Source: CAYWYR01 sp964462685
GTDB taxonomy: Bacteria > Bacteroidota > Ignavibacteria > Kapaibacteriales > UBA2268
Length of the DNA: 15,188 nt
Direction: 5' to 3'
Assembly (NCBI GenBank): GCA_964462685.1
Contig: CAYWYR010000030.1
Span: forward strand, 1 to 15,188
A model generated the notes under the pieces. That model searched no databases. It saw nothing but the letters and a program-made list of their open reading frames with translations, and was not told the DNA's origin. How positions within the stretch are numbered: the first letter of the stretch is position 1; every line of letters starts with the position of its first letter. Shown here in pieces: positions 1 through 7,980 of this stretch. The position numbers and the translations under genes were made by a program.

Positions 1-55
1 ACAGGGCTTTGGCTCAAGCACTGGATTCCTCGGCCTTCGGCTCTCGGAATGACGG
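1..55. repeat. Palindromic dispersed repeat, left copy
   Basis: This 55-bp block matches the reverse complement of the right end of the window (15133-15187) at about 49 of 55 positions by my count. Its core is an imperfect hairpin: ATTCC at 25-29 pairs with GGAAT at 46-50 around a small GC-rich inner stem. Positions 34 and 40 are C and G here but G and C in the other copy, so the inner base pair is kept by a paired change. It looks like an intergenic palindromic repeat family; no transposase is nearby. Confidence 0.8.
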
Positions 56-171
56 ATGGAGCGGGATTGACTCTATATATTTATCAGAATATATATCGCG
101 ATGGCATAACTATTATTTATATCTTTCCGTTTAATAAATAAATTTCCCTTTCTTAACGAATCTATGATAAT

Positions 172-1188
172 TTGACCGATCTATCACAAAGACAAAGAGA
201 TATACTCCGTTCGATAGTTAATTTATATGTGCTAAACGCATCACCTGTGGGTAGCCGAACCCTTTCAAAGTCATTAGAGCAGGAGAGCCTTTCACCGGCT
301 ACTATCCGAAATGTTATGAGTGATCTGGAAGAGATGAATTATATCACGCACCCTCATACATCTGCAGGTAGGGTTCCAACTGATAAAGGGTATAGGTTTT
401 ACGTAGATTCCTTAAATAAACTGTCAAGACTTTCCAGAGGGGAGTATCAATCGCTTTCTGATGCAGTGAGTATTGCCAAGGAAGCACCTGAAGGACTTCA
501 GAGGGCCGGCAAGGTACTCGGTGCTATTTCGAAATATCTAACCGTGGTAAGAATGCCGCAGATAGATGATGCTATTATTGAGCGGATTGAGTTGGTTCAT
601 TTATCTAGCCAAAAAATACTTGTCGTAATTCAGCTTGATTCAGATATTGTAAGCACCGTTACGCTTGAAGCAGATTTTGAGATAGAGAAGCCGGATCTTG
701 ATAATACGAGTGTTCTGCTTAATGAAAGGATTGCTGGAAGAACCCTGAGCTTTGTTAAAAAACATTTTAACGATATAGTGGGGAATGCCGATACAGAGAT
801 GCCGCTTATAAGAATATTCACCGAATCGGTAGAAAAGATATTTATGGCAAGCGTTGGCGAGCAGGAAATTGTGACTGCTGGTGTAAGCGATATGCTTACC
901 CATCCGGAGTTCGAGGACGTATCAAAAATACGGGGCGTGATCGAGCTGGTAGAAAACAGGGATGCCATCGTGCATTTAATAGACCAGAGCGAAATTTCAG
1001 ATGGAAAGCCGAGCGTTATTATAGGAAGCGAATCAGGTAATACTGAGCTTGAGGATTATTCTGTGGTCATGTCACGATACAGGCTGAGCAACGGCTCTGG
1101 TGCGATTGGATTGATAGGGCCAAAGCGTATGGATTACTCTAGAATGCTCTCCATAATGAAAGCAGTAACAGATCTTATTGAAAAATAA
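172..1188 (+). CDS. hrcA: Heat-inducible transcription repressor HrcA
   Basis: HrcA represses the chaperone genes (groESL, dnaK) by binding the CIRCE operator in the cytoplasm and needs GroEL to stay active. The 338-residue length is normal for the family. An N-terminal winged helix lies at about residues 5-75, with the family motifs SPVGSRTLSK (24-33), SPATIRNVMSDLEE (41-54) and TSAGRVPTDKGYRFYVD (63-79). The rest is the GAF-like dimerisation and inserted domain. The start is TTG at 172: there is no in-frame ATG upstream before a TAA at 154, and the encoded TDLSQRQRDIL fits the family N-terminus. No Shine-Dalgarno sequence and no CIRCE inverted repeat is visible in the 171 bases upstream. 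grpE, dnaJ or dnaK, frequent partners, do not follow; the next gene is convergent. Confidence 0.95.
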   Translation: MTDLSQRQRDILRSIVNLYVLNASPVGSRTLSKSLEQESLSPATIRNVMSDLEEMNYITHPHTSAGRVPTDKGYRFYVDSLNKLSRLSRGEYQSLSDAVSIAKEAPEGLQRAGKVLGAISKYLTVVRMPQIDDAIIERIELVHLSSQKILVVIQLDSDIVSTVTLEADFEIEKPDLDNTSVLLNERIAGRTLSFVKKHFNDIVGNADTEMPLIRIFTESVEKIFMASVGEQEIVTAGVSDMLTHPEFEDVSKIRGVIELVENRDAIVHLIDQSEISDGKPSVIIGSESGNTELEDYSVVMSRYRLSNGSGAIGLIGPKRMDYSRMLSIMKAVTDLIEK

Positions 1189-1227
1189 AAATCTAGTAGC
1201 TTATCTTATTTATAAAGTTCAATAGTG

Positions 1228-1578
1228 TTAAAGAGCGTCTCTTTTACTGTTGTTTTTCTTTTGCCATGGCCATTCACCATCGAGCTCGGCTTCAAGAGAG
1301 AAACTCAAGAAAGTACGGATGAGAACCACAAGCCCAAGAACAGCGACTGATTCGAATGTGGGTTTTGTGGTGATTGTGAGAATGATATCAGCCGCTACAA
1401 GTATTTCCAAACCTAAGAGTATTGCACGGCCTACTCTTTGGCGTAACATCTGGTATCGCTGCTGTTTTTCTTTTTTCAGTGCTGCGATAAAGGCATAAAT
1501 TATACCGACCGTCATTACCACAATACCAAGGACTTCAATACCTATAGCGACTTTCTCTATCAAATGATGGATATCCAT
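1228..1578 (-). CDS. DUF1622 family membrane protein
   Basis: A 116-residue inner membrane protein. Three hydrophobic segments are visible, at about residues 11-33, 52-70 and 77-95. The conserved block LLGLEILVAADIILTI (54-69) followed by VLGLVVLIRTFLSFSLEAE (80-98) and GEWPW (101-105) is the DUF1622 pattern. A charged cytoplasmic stretch (KKEKQQRYQMLRQRVGR, 35-51) separates the first and second helices. The function of the family is unknown to me. It is convergent with hrcA and lies about 50 bases after the lipoprotein gene on the same strand, so the two may share a transcript. Confidence 0.85.
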   Translation of the reverse strand: MDIHHLIEKVAIGIEVLGIVVMTVGIIYAFIAALKKEKQQRYQMLRQRVGRAILLGLEILVAADIILTITTKPTFESVAVLGLVVLIRTFLSFSLEAELDGEWPWQKKNNSKRDAL

Positions 1579-1628
1579 ATAAAAATAGAGGCACCAACCC
1601 GATATCTATTATATATTGACTGCTAAAA

Positions 1629-2432
1629 TTAGAAATTATGAGAAACAAGTGTTCTGATGCTTATAAAGTTTTCTGGGGTTTCAAAACCGGGAAACGGTAT
1701 TACGGGTAAAACGTTTTCGACTCTGCTTTCCACAAGCCCGATTCCATTTGAATATATGCTTTCATCAATTGTAGAACCGCTTAGAGGGAATGTATTACCA
1801 AATGCATCTGCATTACCATCAAACTGTAATTCCCCGATCATGAGCCTCGAATCATAATCCCGGCCATTATAATTGTAAGCACCATATCCTAAGCCACGGA
1901 GATCGATATCAACTTCACCGTTTATAGTCGCTACGAAAAAAGGTAAATCTTTTAATTCTATCTCATCAATATTCTCACGGCTATTATCCATTTTGAAAAT
2001 TTTCGCCCATTGGCTTTCGATTATATCGCTAAGATCAGGTAAGATGTCATCAAAACCTCCGGAAGGAATACCATTATCGGCATCTTGGTAAATATATACA
2101 GCATCATCACTGACAGAGTACCATTGATCGAATGGTTGATCATCATTTGAAGTTGTGGTTTCAACTCTAAAAGCATTTCTACCTTCAAAATTATTAGCTT
2201 CTACTACTCTAACAGTATCCCAATAAGGCTCAAAGTCTTCATCGTCTTGTATCTCGTTCCCGTCTTCGTCTTCCCATGTATTGTAGTATATCCATGTATG
2301 GCCTTCCGCAAGCGGGTAGTAAGCTGAGGCACTGTTACCCGGCTGGATAGATGTGTTGTCGTTACCGTTATCGCTACAGGAAGCAAGAACTAAAACAATT
2401 GCTATGGAAATAAGTAATTTAAGATTTTTCAT
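1629..2432 (-). CDS. Putative lipoprotein of unknown function
   Basis: A 267-residue protein with a clear lipoprotein signal: positive n-region MKNLK, a hydrophobic stretch, and lipobox LASC with the modified cysteine at residue 19. The mature protein begins with a low-complexity SDNGNDNTS spacer, then YYPLAEGHTWIYY (39-51), a pattern common at the start of secreted Bacteroidetes-group lipoproteins that form beta-rich domains. It is acidic, with a run of D and E at about 55-69. I do not recognise a catalytic motif. Predicted location is the periplasmic side of the inner or outer membrane. It is divergent from the hydrolase at 2572 with a 139-bp shared intergenic region in which I see no strong promoter match. 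Confidence 0.8.
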   Translation of the reverse strand: MKNLKLLISIAIVLVLASCSDNGNDNTSIQPGNSASAYYPLAEGHTWIYYNTWEDEDGNEIQDDEDFEPYWDTVRVVEANNFEGRNAFRVETTTSNDDQPFDQWYSVSDDAVYIYQDADNGIPSGGFDDILPDLSDIIESQWAKIFKMDNSRENIDEIELKDLPFFVATINGEVDIDLRGLGYGAYNYNGRDYDSRLMIGELQFDGNADAFGNTFPLSGSTIDESIYSNGIGLVESRVENVLPVIPFPGFETPENFISIRTLVSHNF

Positions 2433-2571
2433 AATACTATTACTAGATGATCGGTTATGGAGATCGGTTTATGTAAGTGCTGATACTGTTTTTGGTTTAT
2501 AACGTATATTCAGCTAAGTTTATGTGGCTGATCGCGAAAAGCCATAACAACCAATATAAGGTATTAATGTA

Positions 2572-3525
2572 ATGAAGTCGAAAATAGTTTCATTTTGCTT
2601 GATAATAATAGGTTTACTTGCTTATGCAACTGCAGATTCACAAACAAAAAGCTCCGAATGGAAAGCGACAACTGAGAGTGGGTGCGAGCTTAAAGGGACT
2701 TTGATGAATGCCGGCAAGGGGTCGCCCGTAGCACTTATCATAGCTGGATCGGGCCCAACCGATAGAGATGGAAATAGTGCCATGACAAAGAATAATGGCC
2801 TTAAAATGCTCGCCGATTCACTTGGCTCTCTTGGTATAAGTACACTTAGATATGATAAACGATTACTAAATCAAGGTGATAAGAATTGCGTTGAGTCAGA
2901 AAGCGAACTAAGATTCGAAACACTTGCAGAAGATGCGGTAATTATGATTGAAGCTCTTAGGACATCAGGTAACTTTTCTGATATATTTATTATCGGCCAT
3001 AGCGAAGGTTCTCTGCTAGGTATGCTGGCCGCTAAAATGACTGCGGTGGACGGGTTTATATCAATTGCTGGAAGCGGTATTCCTGCAGATCAGATTATAT
3101 ACGAACAGTTAGAGAAGCAAATCGCACCTGCTACTCTTTCTCAGGCAAGAGCCTACTTGGATACACTCAAAAGCGGTGAGCAGGTGAAGGAAGTTAACCC
3201 GATGTTAGGTCCGCTGTTCAGGCCTTCTGTTCAGCCATATTTAATATCATGGTTCGCTTACGATCCCAAGGAAGAAGTAGCGGGCTTAAATGTACCAGTA
3301 CTGATAATTGACGCAGGTAATGATATTCAAGTAGAAGGTAAGCATGGAGATATACTTGCAGAGGCTTCGAAAACAGAAAAAGTCCATTTCCCTAAGATGA
3401 CCCACGTACTTAAGACAGCCGAAAATCCTAACGCGGGATTTGCTACTTACACTGACCCGAACCTACCTTTGCAAGAAGGTCTGTCTCAGGTTATCCATGC
3501 TTTTATAGAGAGCGTAGAAAATTAA
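2572..3525 (+). CDS. Secreted alpha/beta hydrolase (serine esterase/lipase-like)
   Basis: A 317-residue alpha/beta hydrolase with an N-terminal signal sequence (hydrophobic stretch about 5-22). The nucleophile elbow is GHSEGS (142-147) with Ser144. The likely acid is Asp251 in AGNDIQV and the base His278 in MTHVLK, giving a complete Ser-Asp-His triad in the expected order. AGSGPTDRDGN (58-68) is the loop after the first strands that usually supplies the oxyanion hole in this subgroup. Family members hydrolyse esters or acyl groups; the substrate cannot be told from sequence. The gene stands alone: the upstream neighbour is divergent and nuoJ downstream has its own promoter. Start ATG gives the signal peptide directly. 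Confidence 0.9.
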   Translation: MKSKIVSFCLIIIGLLAYATADSQTKSSEWKATTESGCELKGTLMNAGKGSPVALIIAGSGPTDRDGNSAMTKNNGLKMLADSLGSLGISTLRYDKRLLNQGDKNCVESESELRFETLAEDAVIMIEALRTSGNFSDIFIIGHSEGSLLGMLAAKMTAVDGFISIAGSGIPADQIIYEQLEKQIAPATLSQARAYLDTLKSGEQVKEVNPMLGPLFRPSVQPYLISWFAYDPKEEVAGLNVPVLIIDAGNDIQVEGKHGDILAEASKTEKVHFPKMTHVLKTAENPNAGFATYTDPNLPLQEGLSQVIHAFIESVEN

Positions 3526-3549
3526 TCACGTTCGGAAGTGTGATAATTT

Positions 3550-3579
3550 TTGTGATTACTCGATAAATGGATATTTTTG
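3550..3579 (+). promoter_or_regulatory. Bacteroidetes-type promoter for nuoJK
   Basis: TTG at 3550-3552 (end of a T-run) and TATTTTTG at 3572-3579 are separated by 19 bases. This fits the TTG / TAnnTTTG consensus used by the primary sigma factor of Bacteroidetes. It lies 41 bases before the nuoJ start codon and after the hydrolase stop, so nuoJK can be transcribed independently. Confidence 0.65.
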
Positions 3580-3620
3580 TTTTCTGACAATAGTGTAATC
3601 TCACTAACAGGCTATTAGTT

Positions 3621-4157
3621 TTGGAACTACAAACACTGTTTTTTTTCGTTCTCGGCACTCTCGCACTGATATCGGCAGTCGGTACAGTTGCTAGTCGCAA
3701 CCCGGTTACCTCGGCGGTATCTCTTGTAGCGCATTTTGTAATGCTGGCAGGTTTATACTTAACCTTGCAAGCCCAGTTTATGGCTGTGCTTCAGGTACTT
3801 GTATATGCTGGGGCGATTATGGTACTGGTTATTTTTGTGATAATGCTTCTGAATCTCGGGCAGGAGGAGAAGGTATCCGAGAAAATCAATGTCCGTAAGG
3901 TAGTTGCATTTATCATATCGGGCGCATTGATACTACAGTTTATTATACTATGGTTGGTTCAGGCAGATATAGATTTTGGGTCTTCAACCGAATCTTACGC
4001 AGTAGGTGAAGTTGAAAATCTAGGTCAAGTGCTATATACTGAATTTCTATTCCAGTTTGAGACTATTACGCTTGTTCTTCTGGTAGCTGTGATGGGCGCA
4101 CTGGTACTGGCACGTCGCAAAACCCCGGAAGAGAAACAAAAGCAGCTACAGAGCTGA
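3621..4157 (+). CDS. nuoJ: NADH-quinone oxidoreductase subunit J
   Basis: NuoJ is a membrane-arm subunit of respiratory complex I and lies near the quinone site, where it helps couple quinone reduction to proton pumping. The 178 residues form about five membrane helices. The strongest signature is AQFMAVLQVLVYAGAIMVLV (51-70), which contains the conserved helix 3 of NuoJ with its pi-bulge region, followed by FVIMLLNL. A short charged tail (RRKTPEEKQKQLQS) ends the protein. The start is TTG at 3621, which puts the first helix at the very N-terminus as expected; no suitable ATG exists upstream. It is followed after 59 bases by nuoK. The usual upstream partners nuoH and nuoI are absent. Confidence 0.94.
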   Translation: MELQTLFFFVLGTLALISAVGTVASRNPVTSAVSLVAHFVMLAGLYLTLQAQFMAVLQVLVYAGAIMVLVIFVIMLLNLGQEEKVSEKINVRKVVAFIISGALILQFIILWLVQADIDFGSSTESYAVGEVENLGQVLYTEFLFQFETITLVLLVAVMGALVLARRKTPEEKQKQLQS

Positions 4158-4216
4158 TACCTTTAATTCAATTTTTATAAAAATCAAGATATAAAACTCT
4201 AAACAGAGCTTAAGCA

Positions 4217-4555
4217 ATGGAAGAATCAACAGCGGTAATGCAGGCTATTTCATCTATACCTATTGAATATTACCTTACACTTTCCTCGGTAATTTTTGTG
4301 ATCGGCGCTATTGGCGTAGTTACAAGGCGTAACGCGATTATAATTTTTATGTCGATAGAGCTTATGCTGAACTCGGTAAACCTGATGCTTATCAGTTTCA
4401 GTAGTTTTATGGGTGATGCTACGGGCCAGGTATTCGTTTTCTTTGTGATGGCGGTAGCAGCTGCGGAAGCCGCGGTTGGCCTGGCAATAGTACTTGCACT
4501 ATACAGAAGTAGGCGTACTATTTATGTGGATGAGATCAACATACTGAAGTGGTAG
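4217..4555 (+). CDS. nuoK: NADH-quinone oxidoreductase subunit K
   Basis: NuoK is the small three-helix membrane subunit of complex I, part of the proton-conducting chain. The two essential membrane glutamates are present: Glu48 in MSIELMLNSVNL and Glu84 in AAAEAAVGLA, equivalent to Glu36 and Glu72 of the E. coli protein with a 12-residue offset. At 112 residues it is about ten longer than usual at the N-terminus; Met8 is an alternative start, but ATG 4217 is kept because the extra residues are short and no ribosome binding site favours either. Same operon as nuoJ. A terminator follows at 4612, so nuoL, nuoM and nuoN are not in this unit. Confidence 0.95.
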   Translation: MEESTAVMQAISSIPIEYYLTLSSVIFVIGAIGVVTRRNAIIIFMSIELMLNSVNLMLISFSSFMGDATGQVFVFFVMAVAAAEAAVGLAIVLALYRSRRTIYVDEINILKW

Positions 4556-4560
4556 ATACT

Positions 4561-4596
4561 CTTTAACCTCTTTATTACCTTTAACCTCTTTATTAC
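4561..4596. repeat. Perfect 18-bp tandem duplication
   Basis: The 18-base unit CTTTAACCTCTTTATTAC occurs twice back to back, at 4561-4578 and 4579-4596, between the nuoK stop codon and the terminator. It is probably a slippage duplication in the 3' untranslated region. Confidence 0.9.
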
Positions 4597-4611
4597 TAAG
4601 ATAGAAAAAAC

Positions 4612-4649
4612 AAAGCCTGAACGTTTATTCGCTCAGGCTTTTTCTTTTT
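4612..4649. terminator. Bidirectional intrinsic terminator between nuoK and the convergent oxidoreductase
   Basis: AAAGCCTGA (4612-4620) pairs with TCAGGCTTT (4633-4641) over a 12-base loop. A T-run follows on the plus strand (4639-4649). On the minus strand the stem is followed by TTTGTTTTTTC, so it can end both nuoJK and the gene at 4693-5313. Confidence 0.9.
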
Positions 4650-4692
4650 ATTAATGTGTAAACAAACTAAAGTAACTTTAACTTACTTTGTT

Positions 4693-5313
4693 TTAGGCTT
4701 GTAGCATTTTGAATGCATGCCCCCAAGTATTATCCTTAAAGCCTGGTATACACCAAAGCATGCATAGGCTTTCGATGGCGGCTCCTGCTTCTGTAGTGCC
4801 CATATCCATAGCTTCCCAACCGAAAGTATCAAGTATAGATGTTACTTCCTTCTTAGCTTCTAAATCATTGCCGCATATAAACATTGTGGGCTTAGATTCC
4901 AGTGCTGGCTTATACATAAGCCCAGAACCTACGGAATTGAAAGCTTTAACGAATTTTGCTTTTGGGTATGTGTTTTGCAGCTGCCCGATAAGTGATTCGT
5001 TCTGGTTTGTGAAGAACCTAAGAACGCCGTCCTTTGGGGGAATATCAGCAATGGGGTTGTTTGCATCAATGATAATCTTTCCGTCAATATCCAACCCTTG
5101 GAGAGATTCTACTGCTGCCCGGCCTTTAACAGCATGTACGAGTATATGGCCAAATGATGCTACATCTGCCATTTCGGCTATTTTCACGCCATCTATGGGT
5201 TCAACCTTAGAGATATCTCTAGTGCCGAGCATTACATCATGGCCTTCTTGCACAAAGGCTTTAGCCAGAGTCTGCCCAACCATTCCGCTACCGATAATAC
5301 CTATTTTTTTCAT
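4693..5313 (-). CDS. F420-reductase-like NAD(P)-binding oxidoreductase
   Basis: A 206-residue Rossmann-fold protein of the NADPH-dependent F420 reductase / DUF-type NAD-binding family (F420_oxidored). The dinucleotide motif is GIIGSGMVGQTLAKAF (5-20), with GTRD (30-33) at the end of the second strand, which favours the phosphate of NADP. DANNPI (83-88) and KAFNSVGSG (123-131) are further family blocks, and GTTEAGAAIESLCMLW (172-187) forms the C-terminal helix region. Members reduce or oxidise flavin-like cofactors with NADP(H), but many bacterial copies are uncharacterised, and F420 use is not implied here. Cytoplasmic, apparently a single gene, with its own region upstream containing a 14-bp palindrome. 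Confidence 0.85.
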   Translation of the reverse strand: MKKIGIIGSGMVGQTLAKAFVQEGHDVMLGTRDISKVEPIDGVKIAEMADVASFGHILVHAVKGRAAVESLQGLDIDGKIIIDANNPIADIPPKDGVLRFFTNQNESLIGQLQNTYPKAKFVKAFNSVGSGLMYKPALESKPTMFICGNDLEAKKEVTSILDTFGWEAMDMGTTEAGAAIESLCMLWCIPGFKDNTWGHAFKMLQA

Positions 5314-5325
5314 ATATGGAAACTT

Positions 5326-5339
5326 ATTGTTGAAACAAT
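5326..5339. promoter_or_regulatory. 14-bp palindrome upstream of the oxidoreductase gene
   Basis: ATTGTT-GA-AACAAT is a perfect inverted repeat, 12 bases before the start codon of the minus-strand oxidoreductase. Its placement fits an operator or a small leader hairpin. No regulator gene is adjacent, so this is only a candidate. Confidence 0.3.
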
Positions 5340-5386
5340 TGCATATCTATAAAAGATTGAACTTTCTTATCACTTTAATGATAGTA

Positions 5387-6664
5387 TCAATCAAACTCTC
5401 TTTCAAACGGTATAAACCATGTATCGCCTATGGATACAGCAAAGTTAAGCCTGATAAATGACTCGCGCACAAGCGATTGTTCAAGTGTACCCCTTTGGCC
5501 TAAGGCTATACTCATGTCTAGTAGAGCAGTGCCTGGCATTGGTACGGTCAAGCCACCGGAAACGAAAAACTCACTGATATCTTCGCCCCTTACCTGATAA
5601 TATAGATCTTCGTAGCCCGCGCCCAATCTAAATGACACCTTTTCTCCAAATCTGGCACCCGCGAACCTGCTTGGGGTTCTTTCCACGCCGAATGCCAGCG
5701 AGATACCGTTTTCAAGCGTACCTTCGCTAGGTGGGCGGAAACCAAAACCTTCAATATTGAGGAATTGAAAATCACCTACGAAACGAAGCCTGTTGATCTT
5801 ATAACTAGCCCCTAAGCCTATTCTTGTAGGCAGGGAACCGTCCCCGCTGGTTGATTCGAGTGTATCGACGGTTCTGCCCCGGGGGGTGAATCTTGATAAT
5901 CTGATCAACCGGTTTTCTCTTTCTACTCCAAAATCGCTGGCAAGTGATGCGGCTATATTGAGCTGTGGTGTTACAGCAACATCAACTCCCAGCTTATAAT
6001 TAACGCCGGATATACGCACATCGCGTATATAGTCGGTTGGGGTACCGGTCTGCTCGTTGAAAACAGTTTCTACCGATTGTTGTACATCACCAAAGTAATA
6101 ACCTAATGACGTTCCGATAGATATGATATCAAAAATTCTGAAGGCAGCGCCTAAGTGAGCATTATTGATCCCGCCGTCCCCTTGATAGAAGGTGTTACCC
6201 GATGCTATAAGTCCATCCTTTTCAACCTCGAAGCCTTCGGCTATGTAGTAGTTGATGTCTGATATTCTGCTTAGACCGAGAGATGCTGAGATACCCCGAG
6301 TCGTATCAAGTGCGAACATTGCCGTCATATTATCGACCATACCGTTGTTCTGATATAGGGAAGCTTCACCAGTGGTAGAACCTGTTTCAACAAGCTGTTG
6401 ATTGAAGCGGTAGCCGAACTGTAGGCGAGTATCCTTATTATAAGTCCACATCGCCGGGTTAGAAAGGTTTATATGAGTGGCAGAAGGGAGTGCTGTAGCA
6501 GCGCCTGCAGCACCATCATAATAGGCACCGCCAGCATGTTTGATATCTCCGATACCGATCGTGCTGTAATTACTACCGCCTTGCGAGTAAACAGAGTAGC
6601 TCGCACAAACCAATAATATCAAAACAGTAAACGAATAGATATTTCTACTTATTAAACCTATCAT
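5387..6664 (-). CDS. FadL/OMPP1-like outer membrane beta-barrel protein
   Basis: A 425-residue outer membrane protein with an N-terminal signal sequence (hydrophobic about 11-24, likely cleavage near YSQG). After it come GIGD, the glycine- and alanine-rich YYDGAAGAATALPSATHINL (49-68) and NPAMW (69-73), the usual N-terminal pattern of Bacteroidetes FadL-like proteins. The rest is alternating short strands and turns typical of a beta barrel. The C-terminal part has IALGQRGT and IRLNFAVSIGDTWF, the recurrent end block of this group. FadL relatives carry hydrophobic compounds across the outer membrane; the substrate is unknown. Its ATG overlaps the stop of the lipoprotein gene upstream (ATGA at 6661-6664), implying coupled translation. 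Confidence 0.85.
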   Translation of the reverse strand: MIGLISRNIYSFTVLILLVCASYSVYSQGGSNYSTIGIGDIKHAGGAYYDGAAGAATALPSATHINLSNPAMWTYNKDTRLQFGYRFNQQLVETGSTTGEASLYQNNGMVDNMTAMFALDTTRGISASLGLSRISDINYYIAEGFEVEKDGLIASGNTFYQGDGGINNAHLGAAFRIFDIISIGTSLGYYFGDVQQSVETVFNEQTGTPTDYIRDVRISGVNYKLGVDVAVTPQLNIAASLASDFGVERENRLIRLSRFTPRGRTVDTLESTSGDGSLPTRIGLGASYKINRLRFVGDFQFLNIEGFGFRPPSEGTLENGISLAFGVERTPSRFAGARFGEKVSFRLGAGYEDLYYQVRGEDISEFFVSGGLTVPMPGTALLDMSIALGQRGTLEQSLVRESFIRLNFAVSIGDTWFIPFEREFD

Positions 6665-7899
6665 ATTTGCGGCCTCGTCTGATATATTACAACGAGTTTT
6701 GGTCTTTTATCAATATCCTGTGATATAGGGCTATGAAAGGCGAACCTATCTAATCTTGATACAGGTCTGATTGGCAGCAAAGTCAGAGTGTCTTGCCTGT
6801 CAGCTAGATTCCAGCCTGTTATAAATGCGGAAATCGTAGGTATGTTGAGAACACCGTTATCGATTCTACCGATATATGAGTTCACGGTTACAAGGGAATC
6901 CCTCGGGTCTCTTAGAGAGTCCACAACGATTATAGTATCAGGTGAGAGGTTGCCGAACTGGTTCATTTCAGGCTGTTCGTAAAGCCAGAGAGAAGAAGAT
7001 ATAATACTGACTTCATCTGGTATTTGGCTTAGGTCAAAATAAAGCTGGCTTCTTCTTCTAATACCGCTACCGACTATTATGCTGCCTTGCTCTGCTGCTG
7101 TAGGTTTTAGAAACTGCCCGGAGATCGCCGCATCCATCTCAATATCTATTACTGAATCAGGGGTTTGATAGCCGAATCTGATTTTTGGATTAAGATCAGT
7201 TTGGGATGCGAATGAAGTGAACAGCCTACGGAACTGATTATTCTGCGGGCTGGACACAAGCGCCAAACCGAAAGGATATTCCCCTTGTGGGAAAGCAAAT
7301 GTATCACCTCTTTCGGCTGTGATATCAAGATATTCCTTTACTAATTCGGCAGGGAAATCAAGCTCTAAGGTAAATGTATCCTGCAGTCCGATATTGCCGC
7401 TATACTGGAGTATAGGATCTGAGATATCGTATAGGTCGGAGGCTGGCCATTCGCTGTTTCTGTATGCCCAGCTCCAGGTTACGTTCTCGGGCGGTTCATA
7501 CATAGTGCGTACTATATCGAATGCGAAATTGGAAAGTGAATCCCCAAATGCATATCTATCAAAGAAGAGAACCAGCTTGGGACCGACTATATTATCTACT
7601 GGGCGGTTGCCTAAGGTATCAGGCGGTGTGGCGAACCCTAAAAAGACAGTTGAGGAGGTAAGATCGGTATTGCCGAGCAGAGCGCTACCAGTACCGAACA
7701 CTACTGGCAATTCTACCGAAAAGTTCTCACTTCGGAGTATGATCCCAGGATCGTCTAGTGAACTGAGTGCTGTAAGCTCAAGCGTATCAGTAGGCAACCC
7801 GACTTCAGTGGGCAAATCATTACACGCACTGTATGTAAGTGCAGCGAAGGCGATAACCAATACCTTAACCGCAATATTTATCTTATCTTTGAACAACAT
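6661..7899 (-). CDS. Lipoprotein, DUF4270-like, with DNRLRE-like C-terminal part
   Basis: An outer lipoprotein of 412 residues from the ATG at 7899. I chose this start because the longer frame would begin at a TTG at 7932, inside the loop of a terminator hairpin. From the ATG the signal is ideal: MLFKDKINIAVKV, hydrophobic stretch, lipobox-type TYSAC with Cys26. The C-terminal half contains SQLYFDLSQIP and SSSLWLYEQP, the pattern of beta-sandwich DNRLRE modules. The location after a glycogen synthase gene recalls DUF4270 lipoproteins of Bacteroidota, which I remember next to glycogen synthase; this assignment is inference. The stop codon overlaps the start of the FadL-like gene by four bases, so the two proteins probably act together at the outer membrane. 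Confidence 0.75.
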   Translation of the reverse strand: MLFKDKINIAVKVLVIAFAALTYSACNDLPTEVGLPTDTLELTALSSLDDPGIILRSENFSVELPVVFGTGSALLGNTDLTSSTVFLGFATPPDTLGNRPVDNIVGPKLVLFFDRYAFGDSLSNFAFDIVRTMYEPPENVTWSWAYRNSEWPASDLYDISDPILQYSGNIGLQDTFTLELDFPAELVKEYLDITAERGDTFAFPQGEYPFGLALVSSPQNNQFRRLFTSFASQTDLNPKIRFGYQTPDSVIDIEMDAAISGQFLKPTAAEQGSIIVGSGIRRRSQLYFDLSQIPDEVSIISSSLWLYEQPEMNQFGNLSPDTIIVVDSLRDPRDSLVTVNSYIGRIDNGVLNIPTISAFITGWNLADRQDTLTLLPIRPVSRLDRFAFHSPISQDIDKRPKLVVIYQTRPQI

Positions 7900-7902
7900 A
7901 TC

Positions 7903-7946
7903 AATAAACAAAAAAGCCCTTCTGAAAGGCAAGCCGTTCAGAAGGG
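7903..7946 (-). terminator. Intrinsic terminator after glgA, abutting the lipoprotein start
   Basis: On the minus strand CCCTTCTGAA pairs with TTCAGAAGGG (plus-strand positions 7937-7946 and 7917-7926), a perfect 10-bp stem with a 10-base loop, followed by CTTTTTTGTTTATT. It begins 34 bases after the glgA stop and its T-run ends about 4 bases before the lipoprotein start codon. Readthrough or a hidden promoter must supply the lipoprotein mRNA. Confidence 0.88.
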
Positions 7947-7980
7947 ATCATTATCAAAAATTTAACAAAAGAAATAACTA

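Noticed and set aside
164..175. Three-codon ATG frame whose TGA overlaps the hrcA TTG start
   Set aside because: Too short to support as a leader peptide; likely chance in AT-rich sequence.
3525..3549. Weak hairpin ATCAC/GTGAT followed by T-rich sequence after the hydrolase
   Set aside because: The 5-bp stem with a 10-base loop is too weak to call a terminator, and the T-run overlaps the nuoJ promoter.
3503..3700. 65-residue minus-strand frame between the hydrolase and nuoJ
   Set aside because: It overlaps the nuoJ promoter and the ends of two confident genes and has no recognisable features.
4709..5461. 250-residue open frame on the plus strand
   Set aside because: It lies antisense to the clear F420-reductase-like gene, is rich in Ser/Pro/Ile as antisense frames are, and has no recognisable domain.
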